DNA of 64,000 bases, taken from the NCBI GenBank assembly GCA_963697345.1, contig CAVONS010000012.1, positions 1 to 64,000 on the forward strand. Direction: 5' to 3'. The position numbers and the translations under genes were made by a program. The notes under the pieces were generated by a model. It did not search any database and was not told the origin of the DNA. It was given only the letters and a program-made list of their open reading frames with translations. Below are positions 34,354-43,748 of the stretch, piece by piece. The DNA is from Prado023 sp963697345 (GTDB taxonomy: Bacteria > Actinomycetota > Actinomycetes > S36-B12 > CAIYMF01). The stretch's first letter is position 1; each line of letters opens with the position of its first letter.

Positions 34354-34794
34354 ATGTCACAGGCGAACATCGACCTCGTCCGGCGGGCCTGGGCGACGTA
34401 CAACCGCGGTGACTTCGAGGCCTTCGCGGCATGCCTCACCGACGACTGGCGCGAGTACGGACCCGGGGGACCCGACGCGGGCTTCGGCACGCTGGAGGAC
34501 GAGCGCGAGACGATGGAGCAGCACAGCGTCGCGTTCCCGGACAAGCACACCGAGATCCACTGGATCGTGGCTGACGAGGACACCGTCGCCTGCTTCTGCA
34601 CCGTCTCGGCGACCCACACGGGCCCGTACTACGACCTCGAGCCAACCGCGAAACGTGTGGTGGTGCACGAGATGATGTTCAACCGCGTCCGTGATGGGCG
34701 CCTGGCAGAGACCTGTGCGATGACGGAAGGCGATGGCTTCTACCAGCAGATCGCCGGTCGGGAAGCCCCCGGCCATGTCGACAACATCGGCTAG
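34354..34794 (+). CDS. SnoaL-like / ester-cyclase-type NTF2-fold protein
   Basis: A 146-residue NTF2-fold protein: IDLVRRAWATYNRGDFEAFAACL at the start, GTLEDERETMEQHSVAFPD, and VHEMMFNRVRDGRLAE near the end. The fold includes polyketide cyclases and ester cyclases as well as many binding proteins, so no reaction is claimed. A TTGACA -35 box (34319-34324) lies close upstream and there is no Shine-Dalgarno, consistent with a leaderless message. Confidence 0.75.
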   Translation: MSQANIDLVRRAWATYNRGDFEAFAACLTDDWREYGPGGPDAGFGTLEDERETMEQHSVAFPDKHTEIHWIVADEDTVACFCTVSATHTGPYYDLEPTAKRVVVHEMMFNRVRDGRLAETCAMTEGDGFYQQIAGREAPGHVDNIG

Positions 34795-34855
34795 TTCGGA
34801 CCCTGATTCCTGGCGCAGAGTCATCGCCGCCACCGACCGCAGACCAGCGAGCCAG

Positions 34856-34940
34856 CGGCGGGGGTGGGATTTGAACCCACGGTGGGTTGCCCCACGGCGG
34901 TTTTCAAGACCGCTGCCCTAGGCCACTAGGCGACCCCGCC
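34856..34940 (-). tRNA. tRNA-Ser (anticodon TGA)
   Basis: An 85-nt class II tRNA on the minus strand. Acceptor GGCGGGG pairs with CCCCGCC, discriminator G. The anticodon arm GCGGT-CTTGAAA-ACCGC gives TGA. A long variable arm and T-loop GTTCAAATC follow. CCA is not encoded. Confidence 0.93.
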
Positions 34941-35084
34941 TCGGCTGCCGGATCCGCGAACGGAGCGCCAAGCCGGGGTCCATCATGACGCACGGGACTG
35001 GCCGGGGCGAAACCCACCCTTGGCCTGGCTGCGGGGCAAGTCGCTGGGATCACACGAGACGCCGGCTGGCACTACCGTGCGCTC

Positions 35085-36443
35085 ATGGCACGCGACATGC
35101 ACACCCACGACGAGCGGCTGACCCGGATGGTCCTGACCGCCATGCATGATCGCCTGGCCATGGACCCGGTCCCGCTGGACCGGCCGGGCGACGTGCCTGC
35201 GCTCACCGCCCAGCTCGAAGGGCTGATCTCCGCCGAGGGCACCGACCCGCACCGCGTGATGTCGATGTGGACCGACGTCCTGGCGCCCCACGTGATGAGC
35301 TCGGATGCGTCGAACTTCCTTGCGTTCATCCCGGCGGCGCCCACGAAGGCCGCGCTGCTGTTCGACATGCTGGTGTCCGGGGCGAGCATCCAGGGGATCT
35401 CGGCGCTGGAGGCCTCAGGTGCGATCGCCGCGGAGAACCAGGTGCTGCGACTGCTCGCGGACCTTGCCGGGCTCCCGGCCAGCGCGGGCGGGGTCTTCGT
35501 GTCCGGTGGATCGGCGGGCAACCTCTCGGCGCTCACCGTCGCCCGGGACGTGGGCCGACGCCGACGCGGCCTGGGTCGCGGCGACCTGGCCCGGATCGCG
35601 GTCAGCGATCAGGCCCACTCCTCGATCACGAACGCACTGTCGATCCTGGACATGGAGGCGCTGGTCGTTCCCACTGACGACCACATCCTCACCGGCGCAG
35701 CGCTCGCCGCCGCCCTGGACGCCGACCCCGACGCGTCGAACGTCGTGGGAGTGGTGGCCACCTCCGGCACCACCAACGCCGGGATCGTCGACGAGCTGGC
35801 CACAGTCGGCCAGGTGGCTCGCGACCGCGGCTTGTGGTTCCACGTCGACGGCGCCTACGGCGGTGGCGGACTGTTCGCACCCTCGGTACGGCCCCTGTAC
35901 GACGGGATCGAGCACGCCGACTCGTTCATCGTCGATCCGCACAAGTGGCTGTTCGCGCCCTACGACTGCGCGGCGCTGATCTACCGGGAGCCGCGGCTGG
36001 CCAAGAGTGTGCACACCCAGGACGCGAGCTACCTCGATGTCATCCACACTGATGACGACGAGTGGAACCCCAGCGATCTGGCCTACCACCTGACCAGGCG
36101 CGCACGCGGGCTCCCGCTGTGGTTCTCCCTGGCGGTCAACGGGACCGACGCCTACACCCGAGCGGTCGAGACGGCGATCGACATGGCCCGCTGGACGGCC
36201 CGCCTGATCGAGTCGAGCGCTCACCTGACCCTGCTCCGGGAGCCGACGCTGTCGGTGGTGCTCTTCGAACGGGACGGCTGGACTCCCGAGGACTACGACC
36301 GCTGGGCCGCCGTGCTGCTCGACGAGCAGGTCGCGCTGGTGACCTCGACCAAGTGGGAGGGCCGCACCGTGGGCCGGCTGGTGTTCCTGCACCCACGGAC
36401 GACCCGCGAGCTGGTGACGACCGTGCTGGACGCGATGGCCTGA
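35085..36443 (+). CDS. group II PLP-dependent amino acid decarboxylase
   Basis: A 452-residue decarboxylase of the aromatic-amino-acid/glutamate decarboxylase group. VFVSGGSAGNLSAL binds the phosphate, WFHVDGAYGGGGLFAP gives the PLP Asp, and the Schiff-base Lys is in VDPHKWLFAPYDC. SNFLAFIPAAPTKAALLFDML is the usual substrate-loop region. The substrate (aromatic amino acid or another) is not resolved. TACCGT ends six bases before ATG 35085, so the mRNA is probably leaderless. Confidence 0.88.
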   Translation: MARDMHTHDERLTRMVLTAMHDRLAMDPVPLDRPGDVPALTAQLEGLISAEGTDPHRVMSMWTDVLAPHVMSSDASNFLAFIPAAPTKAALLFDMLVSGASIQGISALEASGAIAAENQVLRLLADLAGLPASAGGVFVSGGSAGNLSALTVARDVGRRRRGLGRGDLARIAVSDQAHSSITNALSILDMEALVVPTDDHILTGAALAAALDADPDASNVVGVVATSGTTNAGIVDELATVGQVARDRGLWFHVDGAYGGGGLFAPSVRPLYDGIEHADSFIVDPHKWLFAPYDCAALIYREPRLAKSVHTQDASYLDVIHTDDDEWNPSDLAYHLTRRARGLPLWFSLAVNGTDAYTRAVETAIDMARWTARLIESSAHLTLLREPTLSVVLFERDGWTPEDYDRWAAVLLDEQVALVTSTKWEGRTVGRLVFLHPRTTRELVTTVLDAMA

Positions 36444-36538
36444 GCGTTCACCACAGTCCTGCGTCGTCGAATCGGACCACTGAATCGGCGGAATCGACCA
36501 CGCAGACGGGGTGGGCGGCCTGGGCGCGCGCGGGGCGC

Positions 36539-36685
36539 CTAGGGAAGGGCGCAGTAGCCGTCGTCGCAGTGGCCGTCGGTGGTCGCCGGGTCGGCGCTCG
36601 CGCTGCCCAGCATGGTCAGACCCATCGGGGCGTCCTCGGGACGTGCTGCCTCGGCGGGCCGCTCGACAGAGACACGCCCGGTCAC
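36539..36685 (-). CDS. 48-residue small protein coupled to the DsbA-type gene
   Basis: GTG 36685 overlaps the DsbA-type gene stop (GTGA, four bases), the same coupling used by several real gene pairs here. The reading frame runs 48 codons to TAG 36539-36541 and ends TTDGHCDDGYCALP, a CxxxxC pair close to the C terminus. Third codon positions are mostly G or C, as in real genes of this genome. There is no signal peptide. I know no family. It could be a thiol peptide, a substrate or partner of the DsbA-like enzyme, or a modified-peptide precursor. Comparative evidence is lacking. Confidence 0.5.
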   Translation of the reverse strand: MTGRVSVERPAEAARPEDAPMGLTMLGSASADPATTDGHCDDGYCALP

Positions 36686-37335
36686 GATGCCACCAGGTCC
36701 TCGGCGGCCTGGGCCAGCGCCTGTGCGAACGTGTCAGCGGACTGCGCGCCGGAGATGCCGTACCGGCCGTCGATCACGAAGAACGGAACGCCGTTGATGC
36801 CGTAGGCACGAGCCTGGTCGATGTCGGCCTGAACGTCCGCGGCGTAGGTGCCCTCGGCCAGGGCGGAGCGGATCTCGTCGGCGCCCAGCCCCACCTCGGA
36901 ACCCATCTGGACCAGCGTCTCCACGTCACCGACGTTGCGCCCTTCGACGAAGTACGCGCTGAGCAGCCGCTCCTTCATCTGCTCCTGCAGCCCACGCGCC
37001 TTCGCCAGGTGCAGCAGCTCATGGGCCTTGAGCGTGCGGGTCTGATGAACCGCGTGGAAGTCGGCGGCTATGCCCTCCGCGTTGGCCAGTGCCGTGACGT
37101 TCTCGATCATCTCGTGGACCTGCGGCTCGGGGATCCCGCGCAGGCCGGACAGGTAGTCGATGACGGAACCGGAGAAGTCCGCCGGGAGGTCAGGGGAGAG
37201 TTCGAAGGAGCGGTACTCGACCTCGACCTCCACCTCGCCCCCGCCAGCACGGTAGCGACGCACCCCTTCGGCAAGGCGACGCTTGCCGATGTAGCACCAC
37301 GGACACGCGACGTCTGACCAGACCTCGACCTTCAC
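36682..37335 (-). CDS. DsbA-family (FrnE-like) oxidoreductase
   Basis: A 217-residue thioredoxin-fold protein without signal peptide. The active site is SDVACPWCYIG (CPWC), near residue 11. The helical insert and late cis-Pro (GINGVPFFVIDGRYGISGAQ) match FrnE-type cytosolic DsbA relatives. GTG 37335 puts GAGG about eight bases upstream; GTG 37344 is possible. The upstream TTGActctTCAA dyad (37362-37373) could be a regulator site. A small CxxxxC protein is coupled to its 3' end. Confidence 0.88.
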   Translation of the reverse strand: MKVEVWSDVACPWCYIGKRRLAEGVRRYRAGGGEVEVEVEYRSFELSPDLPADFSGSVIDYLSGLRGIPEPQVHEMIENVTALANAEGIAADFHAVHQTRTLKAHELLHLAKARGLQEQMKERLLSAYFVEGRNVGDVETLVQMGSEVGLGADEIRSALAEGTYAADVQADIDQARAYGINGVPFFVIDGRYGISGAQSADTFAQALAQAAEDLVAS

Positions 37336-37502
37336 GACTTCCACCTCACACGAGAAACAAGTTGACTCTTCAAGTGAAGCACCCGAGCGGAGGCCAGGCA
37401 AACGCCGGCCCCGGGCGAGCGCTCATGACCCGTCAGGGTTGTGCACCCCAGAAGGCTCCAACCGGCACCGATCACGACTGACGCTGGCCGCCGTCGGGTC
37501 GA

Positions 37503-38309
37503 TCAGGCCTGCTGGATCCACGGCGCGGGCTGGCGCGACAGGAACGCCATCATCCCCGCCTGCGCCTCCGCCGAGGCGAACAACTGGGCCGAGAGCGCTG
37601 CAGTGTGGGCGAAGCCGTCGCTGCGTGGCATCCCGGGCACGACGCGCAGCAACTCCTTGGTGTGAGTCAGCGCCTCGGGGCCACCCGCGGTCAACGCGGC
37701 GACCCAACCGGCCACGGCGGCATCGAGGGCCTCGTCGGGGACCACGCGGTTCACCATCCCGGCCGTGACCATGCGGCCTGCGGGGACCCGCTCACCGGTC
37801 AGCAGGAGCTCCTGGGCGTCCGCACGGTGCATCCGGGCCAGACAGACCACGCTGATGACCGCGGGCGCGAGGCCCAGTCGGACCTCCGAGAACGCGAACT
37901 TGGCAGACTCCACGGCCACCGCGAGGTCCGCTGCTGCCACGAGCCCGTTGCCCCCACCGGCGACGTGGCCCTGCACCTTGGCGATGACCGGCTTCGGGTT
38001 GTCCATGATCGCCTCGAGGACCTCGACCAGCGCGCCGGGCCCGGAGCCCGTGAACGACGCTGCGTCCGCCGCCGAGGCTCCACGCAGGTCGGCCCCCGAG
38101 CAGAACGTGTTGCCCGAACCGGTGAGCACGATGACCCGCACCGCCGGATCCGCCCCGGCCGTACGCAGGTGTTCGGCCAGCAGCGCCATGCCCGACGCCG
38201 TGAGCATGTTGCGGGCCTCCGGGCGGTTCATGGTGATCGTGGCCACCGCGCCGGACACCTCGAGCAGGACGTCGCTGCTGGCCTGCGTCCCGGGGGTCGG
38301 GTCGCTCAC
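37503..38309 (-). CDS. enoyl-CoA hydratase/isomerase family protein
   Basis: A 268-residue crotonase. ATITMNRPEARNMLT at the start, GSGNTFCSGADLRG (oxyanion hole), KVQGHVAGGGNGLVAAADLAVA (second oxyanion Gly), and FSEVRLGLAPAVIS, with the usual catalytic Glu next to RLGL. It hydrates an enoyl-CoA. GTG 38309 overlaps the acyl-CoA dehydrogenase stop (GTGA), so it is the last gene of the tetR - dehydrogenase - hydratase operon. Confidence 0.9.
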   Translation of the reverse strand: MSDPTPGTQASSDVLLEVSGAVATITMNRPEARNMLTASGMALLAEHLRTAGADPAVRVIVLTGSGNTFCSGADLRGASAADAASFTGSGPGALVEVLEAIMDNPKPVIAKVQGHVAGGGNGLVAAADLAVAVESAKFAFSEVRLGLAPAVISVVCLARMHRADAQELLLTGERVPAGRMVTAGMVNRVVPDEALDAAVAGWVAALTAGGPEALTHTKELLRVVPGMPRSDGFAHTAALSAQLFASAEAQAGMMAFLSRQPAPWIQQA

Positions 38310-39472
38310 AGCTGCTCCCACCCCTCGAGCATGGAGATCACACGCAGCATGACCTCATCGGCGCCACCGCCGATGGAGATCAACCGGGCATCCCGCATGT
38401 ACCGGGAGGGCCACATCTCCTCGGCGTAGCCCATGCCGCCGTGGTACTGCACGGCGATGTCGGCCACCTCGCGGGCGAGCTTGCCGGTCTTGTACTTGGC
38501 GATCGTGGCCATCTGCGTGACGTCCTGGCCGGCGGCGTACCTCTCAGCCGCGGAGTAGTTGTAGTGCTTGAGCAGGTCGAGCTCGGCGGCCAGCTCGGCG
38601 AGCTTGAAGCGCAGGTACTGGTTGTTCATCAACGGCTGACCGAAGGCGTGTCGGACCTTGAGGTACTCGGCGGTGCGCTCGAGGGCGCGGCGCGCGCCGG
38701 ACGTGGCCATGTAGGCACCCATGAGCCGCTCGTCCTGGAACTGCGACATCTGCTGCTGGAAGCCCTTGCCGACCTGCCCGATCGTGTTCGAGACCGGGAC
38801 GCGCACCTCGTCGAGGATCAGCTCGGCGGTGTCCGAGGAGCGGTTGCCCATCTTCTCGATCTTGCGGCCCACGGAGAAGCCGGGGCTGTCGGTCGGGACG
38901 ATGATCTGGCTCATCCCGCGGTAGCCGGTCCTGGGCTCCTCGCCGGGCTCGACGGTGCGGGCCAGCAGGCACAGCCAGTCGGCCTGCGTGCCGTTGGTGA
39001 TCCACATCTTGCGCCCGGTGATCACCCACTGGTCACCATCGCGGACCGCCTTGGTCCGGATCCCCGCGACGTCACTGCCCGCGTCGGGCTCGCTGACGGC
39101 CACCGAGGTGACCATCTCCCCGCGCAGGGCCGGTGCCAGGTACGTGTGCTTGAGCTCATCCGTGCCGTACCGGGCCAGGGAGGGCGTGGACATGGTGGCC
39201 TGCACCGCGATCGCCAGGGGCACGCCCGCCAGGTCGGCCTTGCCCAGCTCCTCCCCCAGCACCACGGTGTAGGTGTGGTCCGCGCCCTGGCCGCCGAACT
39301 CCGGGTCCACCTCGAGCCCGAACAGGCCGAGCTCGCCGACCTTCGGGAACAGCTCATGGGCGGGGAAGATCCCGTCGGCCTCCCACTTGTCCGCGTGCGG
39401 GTTGATCTCGGTCTCGACGAATCGCCGGACCATCGCCCGAAACTCGCGGTGCTCGGTGGTGAACTGGATCAT
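38306..39472 (-). CDS. acyl-CoA dehydrogenase
   Basis: A 388-residue FAD enzyme. Three domains are clear: an N-terminal helical part, a middle beta domain with SEPDAGSDVAGIRTKAVRDGD and KMWITNGTQADWL, and a C-terminal helical domain with QYHGGMGYAEEMW, where the Glu is expected to be catalytic. Context (TetR, AtuA-like, carboxylase) suggests a branched substrate such as a citronellyl-like or leucine-pathway acyl-CoA, but this is inference. ATG 39472 overlaps the tetR stop (ATGA). Confidence 0.92.
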   Translation of the reverse strand: MIQFTTEHREFRAMVRRFVETEINPHADKWEADGIFPAHELFPKVGELGLFGLEVDPEFGGQGADHTYTVVLGEELGKADLAGVPLAIAVQATMSTPSLARYGTDELKHTYLAPALRGEMVTSVAVSEPDAGSDVAGIRTKAVRDGDQWVITGRKMWITNGTQADWLCLLARTVEPGEEPRTGYRGMSQIIVPTDSPGFSVGRKIEKMGNRSSDTAELILDEVRVPVSNTIGQVGKGFQQQMSQFQDERLMGAYMATSGARRALERTAEYLKVRHAFGQPLMNNQYLRFKLAELAAELDLLKHYNYSAAERYAAGQDVTQMATIAKYKTGKLAREVADIAVQYHGGMGYAEEMWPSRYMRDARLISIGGGADEVMLRVISMLEGWEQL

Positions 39473-40173
39473 CGTGGCTCCTTCGCCGGGGTGACGCTTC
39501 GGATTGCAGGCTTGGCCGCACCCTGGGGTGCGGGCCGGTTCGCCGGCCGGGCGGACTGCAGCTGGCCGGTGGCCGCGGCCAGGCGGGCCGGCATGCCCAG
39601 GCCGCGAACCCAGAGCTGGGTCAGGGTGCGGGTCGCGACAGCCTCGTCGTGGACCTCCCCGCGACCCAGCCAGTGCGCGGCAAATCCCTCGACCATCCCG
39701 CACAGCGCAGCGGCGGCGGTGTGCGCATCGAGATCCGGGGCGGCCAGGTTCTCGTCCTGCAGCTTGCGGATCGCCGCGGCCACCCGGGCCACGTGCGTGC
39801 GGCGCAGGTCGAGCAGGACATCGGCGAACCGGGTGTCGCCCGCGGCCGCCTCCTGGGCGACCTGCAGCAGCTGGGCGTGGGTGCGATAGCCATCCAGGTA
39901 GGCACTGTTCGCGGCCTGGACCCGGGCGATGGGATCACGCAGCCGCGGCTGGGTCATCGCCTGGTTCAGGTCCGCGCGGACGTCGTGCAGGACCGCGAGG
40001 AGCACGTCCTCCTTGGTGTCGAAGTACGTGTAGACGGTGCCGTGGGACACGCCCGCGGCGTCGGCGAGGTCACCCATCCGGGTCCCGGCGAACCCACGTT
40101 CGGCGAATACCTCGCGGGCGGCAGCCACCAGCCTGTCGCGGGTGGCCTGACCCCGGGGCGTCAGCGCACTCAT
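39469..40173 (-). CDS. TetR-family regulator of the acyl-CoA catabolic cluster
   Basis: A 234-residue TetR protein. The N-terminal HTH is RDRLVAAAREVFAERGFAGTRMGDLADAAGVSHGTVYTYF, split by the usual helix pattern. A ligand domain of about 170 residues follows. ATG 40173 is chosen over the TTG at 40194. TAGCGT (40182-40187, minus strand) ends eight bases before it, giving a leaderless message. The double operator at 40180-40211 overlaps that promoter and recurs at the carboxylase promoter, so this protein is the likely regulator of both. Confidence 0.92.
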   Translation of the reverse strand: MSALTPRGQATRDRLVAAAREVFAERGFAGTRMGDLADAAGVSHGTVYTYFDTKEDVLLAVLHDVRADLNQAMTQPRLRDPIARVQAANSAYLDGYRTHAQLLQVAQEAAAGDTRFADVLLDLRRTHVARVAAAIRKLQDENLAAPDLDAHTAAAALCGMVEGFAAHWLGRGEVHDEAVATRTLTQLWVRGLGMPARLAAATGQLQSARPANRPAPQGAAKPAIRSVTPAKEPR

Positions 40174-40179
40174 GGAACC

Positions 40180-40211
40180 TGACGCTAGCGTCAAGTTGAC
40201 ACCAGCGTCAA
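40180..40211 (-). promoter_or_regulatory. double operator and promoter of the tetR operon
   Basis: Site 1, TGACGCTAGCGTCA (40180-40193), is a perfect palindrome containing the -10 TAGCGT. Site 2, TTGACACCAGCGTCAA (40196-40211), is a near-palindrome whose outer half gives the -35 TTGACG on the minus strand. The spacer is 18 bp and the dyad centres are 17 bp apart. The same layout is found at 49110-49142. Confidence 0.8.
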
Positions 40212-40254
40212 GTTCCTCGGGAAGTCGAGAGGGCTGACCGGGGACGGCCCGCGG

Positions 40255-42142
40255 TCAGCGGATCCGGCGTGCTCGTAGGTGCTCGCCGAGGCCCTTGGCC
40301 TGGGGGTCCAGCGAGGTCGAGTCGGCCACCCCCCGGCCGAGCAACCCACGGATCACGACGTTGACCGCGTTCAGGTTGGGCAGCGCATGCACGGCGACGT
40401 CCAGGTCGGCGGCCTCCGGCAGGAGTTCGCGCACCCGCTGCGGTGTGAGCCACGACGCCAGCCATGTGTACCGCGCAGCGACCTCGGCCTCCGAGAGCTG
40501 CGCGCTGGGACCGACACCCGGCTCCGGGATCCACACGCCGACGTTGGCGTTGCCCCCCTTGTCCCCGGAACGGGCACCCACGATGTCGCCCAGCGCTGTG
40601 CCGGGCGCCGGCGCCCAGGCCGTGGGGGCGGTACCGGGGTCGGCCGGGGGCTGCATCGGCGCGGCATCCGGGGAAGGGCTCGTGGCGACCCACACGGTGG
40701 GCTCGAGGTCGAGGACCTCGCCTGCCACGGTGACCTGCACCGGCACATCGGCGCGGTCGACCAGGGTCGGCCAGTACACGCCGTAGGCGGTTCCCTCGGC
40801 CGGCGGGGCCGTGGGGAACATCCCCGGGTAGCACCCGAGCGCCGATTCGACGACCGCGGTCGTGAACGGCTTGCCGACCTTCTTCTGGTCGGCATCCTTG
40901 ACCGTGATCCGCAGATGGCCCTGGGCCGCCGCGGTGGTGGCCGGGTCGTCAGCGGCGACGTCCTCGAACGCCACCGCCAGCTCGCCCACGGTCAGGGTGC
41001 TGAGCCCGGCCAGCTGGACGGGGCCTGGTGCGGGTCGTCCTGACCCGGGATCACCGAGCGCCACATCGAGTCCGATCCCCGCCACCATCTCCAGCGCGAG
41101 GTCGGCCTTCGCCCTGGCGTCGCGACCAGTCAGGACCAGGGACATCGAGTTGCGGAACCCGGCGAACAGGTTGACCGCGACCTTGAGCTTCTCGGGGGCC
41201 GGCGCGCCCCGGGTCCCGGTGATCGCGACCCGGTCTGCACCCGCGGAGCTCAGCGCGATGGTGTCGAACAGCGCGGTCACATCCGGGTTCGCGTAGGTGG
41301 GCGCGCCGATCTCGTAGACGAGCTGGGCCGTCACGGTTCCCACGGACACGAGCCCGCCGCTGCCGGTGGGCTTGGTGATGACACTCGAGCCATCGGCGGC
41401 GACCTCGGCGATCGGGAAGCCAGCCGGCCAGGCGGGAACCTCGTCGAAGAAGGAGTAGTTGCCACCGGTGGCCTGGGCGCCGCACTCGATCACGTGCCCG
41501 GCTGCCACGGCCCCGGCCAGGCGGTCCAGGGTCTGCGGGTCACCGGCCGCCGCGTCGGCGTAGGACCAGCCGTGCCACCAGGCCGCGGGCCCGATCACGA
41601 GCGCGGCATCGGTGATGCGCCCGGTGATCACCACGTCCGCCCCGGCGCGCCAGCGCTGCCGTGACCGGTTCACCGCCCAGGTAGGCGTTGGCCGTGATCG
41701 GCGCCCGTGCGCCCAGCGCCTCACCGGTGTCGAGGTTGGGGAACTCCTGCGGGCGGGACCCGATCAGCTCGAGGACGTTGTCACCGGTGACCACGGCGAT
41801 CACCGGCGCCAGGCCGAGCGTCTCGGCCAGCTCCGCGAGGGCGTCCGCGCATCCCTGGGGGTCGAGGCCACCGGCGTTGGTCACCACCTTGATGTCGCGT
41901 TCCAAGCACGTGCCGAGCACCTGCTTCATCTGGGTCAGGAACGTCCTGGCGTACCCCGATCCGGCGCCGTGCCGCATCCGCTGGCGGGCGAGGATGAGCA
42001 TGGTCAGCTCGGCCAGCCAGTCACCGGTCAGCACATCGATCTCACCGGACTCGACGAGTTCAGCGGCTGCTGACAGGCGATCGCCGAGGAATCCCGAGCA
42101 GTTGCCGATGCGGACCGGGCCTCGTGCTGCTGTATCGGTCAT
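40255..42142 (-). pseudogene. AtuA-like protein (DUF1446 / acyclic terpene utilisation), frameshifted
   Basis: Two frames make one AtuA-like protein. The first runs from ATG 42142 (VRIGNCSGFLGDRLSAA, NAGGLDPQGCADAL, ITANAYLGGEPVTAAL). The second continues with RAGADVVITGRITDAALVIGPA and ends at 40255 after GARSGDKGGNANVGVW. They join exactly if one G is removed opposite 41650-41651. Both parts are well preserved, so an error in the sequence is likely. AtuA family proteins accompany geranyl/citronellyl-CoA and leucine-type catabolic genes; their reaction is unknown. The conserved GDKGGN motif is intact. Confidence 0.82.
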
Positions 42143-42214
42143 CCGGGCAGTATGGCCCAGTCGATGGGCGATCCCGAGCGCCGGGTCCGGCGGGACTGGG
42201 CCGGTCGGTGCCGG

Positions 42215-43723
42215 TCAGGCCTCGGCGAACTCCTCGGACTCGTAGACCTCGATCTGCGTGCCGCGTGGCCACTGCCCGGGAGCCAGCCCGGCCTTGCGCC
42301 AGAGCGCTGCGAGGAAGTCGTCGGGATCGGGCAGCTGCTCCCAGACAGCCGGCAGGAACGTCGCGCGATGCCGTCCGGCGGTGACGACGAGCCCCCGTCC
42401 CACCGGGATCCGGGCGCGCAGGTCGGCGAAGTCGGCGCAGGGGAACGGCCTGCTCGGGCTGAGCACTGAGATGTCGATGACCATGCCCCGAGCCCGATCC
42501 CGCGTCATGGCCGGGAAGCGGGGGTCGCGGAAGGCTGCGTCGAACGCGTGCTGGGCGACATCGGCGACCAGCGGTTGGCGGGCCATCAGGGAGCCGATGC
42601 AGCCGAGCAGGTCCCCGGAATCCGAGCGCAGGGTGACGAAGGCGGCCCCCGGGTCGGTCAGCACCGGGTGCGCCCCTGACCAGTCCTCGATCGCGAACTC
42701 GGGCCTGCGACCACCCGCGGCCAGGGCGTCCTGAATCGTCTGCCGCGCCAGCGCCAGCAGCGCGGTTCGGGATTGCGCCCCGATCCGAGCACCCCCGGGG
42801 GCGGCACGGCCCGATCGTCGCGGATCTGGCTGCTCCCGAGCTGTCGCCTGGGCCGCGGACGTCACCGAGAAGGCCGCGTAGCCCACCACTCGGTCGCGGT
42901 CTCCCGCCGTGTCGCCGGAGTTGCGGGCGTCCAGCAGCTTGACGGTCCACCCCTGGATCTGGGCGGCCGTCAACAGGCCACGCAGGGGATGGCGACCACA
43001 CGCGTCCGAGACGCCGATGGCATCCGGGCTGCGGTGGACGATCGAGGAGATCGTGCGACCGTCCTGGGCGAGCGCCGCCTCGTAGCCCAGGTAGTGGGAC
43101 AGGTCGGTGGACACGACCACCAGCGTCCGGGGCAGGGCGCAGGATGTGCCCACGATCTCGGACACCTCCGCGGGGAGATCCGCCCCCACGATCAGGGGGA
43201 CCAACTGCCAGCCCGCGCCGAGCACACGCTGCAGGAACGGGACCTGGACCTCGAGGCTGTGCTCCGGCCCGTGGGCATCGTCGGCTGGACCCACGACGTC
43301 GAACTCGCGCGCGAGGTCGGCAGCGAAGTCGGCATCGAGGGGGACATCACCCAGCGGGGTGCGCCAGGCGGACGCGGTGCTCAGCCCGATCCCGTCGACG
43401 GCCACGAAGTGTGCCGGCCCGAGCAGCACGACGCGGTCGACCTCGCGCGGATCGATCGCCGCGAAGGCGAAACCTGCGGTCGGGCCGGAGTACACGTACC
43501 CGGCGTGTGGCGCGATCACCGCGACCAGTCGTCCGGCCTGCGCCGGACCAGCCCGGCTCGAGGCGACGGAGGCCTCGCGATCACGTATCACCGCACGAGC
43601 CGCGGCCACATGGCCATCGACCTCACGGGCGAGCTGCTCGGGGCGCACAGGGTAGAACCGACCTGCCACCGCGGGCTCACGAACGCCCCCCGAGCTGCCG
43701 GTGGACGGTCCCCAGAACCTCAT
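42215..43723 (-). CDS. fused Memo-like / AMMECR1 protein (AmmeMemoRadiSam B-A)
   Basis: A 502-residue fusion. Residues about 15-310 are the Memo (MEMO1-like) domain with APHAGYVYSGPTAGFAF, PAHFVAVDGIG, HGPEHSLEVQVPFLQ and STDLSHYLGYE, whose His residues bind a metal in this fold. Residues about 330-500 are an AMMECR1 domain with GCIGSLMARQPLVADV, FDAAFRDPRFPAMT and IDISVLSPSRPF. It belongs with the radical SAM gene immediately upstream. ATG 43723 is preferred over the longer frame. The chemical function of the AmmeMemoRadiSam set was not settled as far as I know. Confidence 0.86.
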   Translation of the reverse strand: MRFWGPSTGSSGGVREPAVAGRFYPVRPEQLAREVDGHVAAARAVIRDREASVASSRAGPAQAGRLVAVIAPHAGYVYSGPTAGFAFAAIDPREVDRVVLLGPAHFVAVDGIGLSTASAWRTPLGDVPLDADFAADLAREFDVVGPADDAHGPEHSLEVQVPFLQRVLGAGWQLVPLIVGADLPAEVSEIVGTSCALPRTLVVVSTDLSHYLGYEAALAQDGRTISSIVHRSPDAIGVSDACGRHPLRGLLTAAQIQGWTVKLLDARNSGDTAGDRDRVVGYAAFSVTSAAQATAREQPDPRRSGRAAPGGARIGAQSRTALLALARQTIQDALAAGGRRPEFAIEDWSGAHPVLTDPGAAFVTLRSDSGDLLGCIGSLMARQPLVADVAQHAFDAAFRDPRFPAMTRDRARGMVIDISVLSPSRPFPCADFADLRARIPVGRGLVVTAGRHRATFLPAVWEQLPDPDDFLAALWRKAGLAPGQWPRGTQIEVYESEEFAEA

Positions 43724-43748
43724 GTGCGCGTCCCCTTGGCGGCGGCCA

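Noticed and set aside
40255..41724. A separate 489-residue gene downstream of a short AtuA
   Set aside because: Its first 20 residues are unrelated to the family, and removing one G joins it exactly to the upstream half, so it is one gene.
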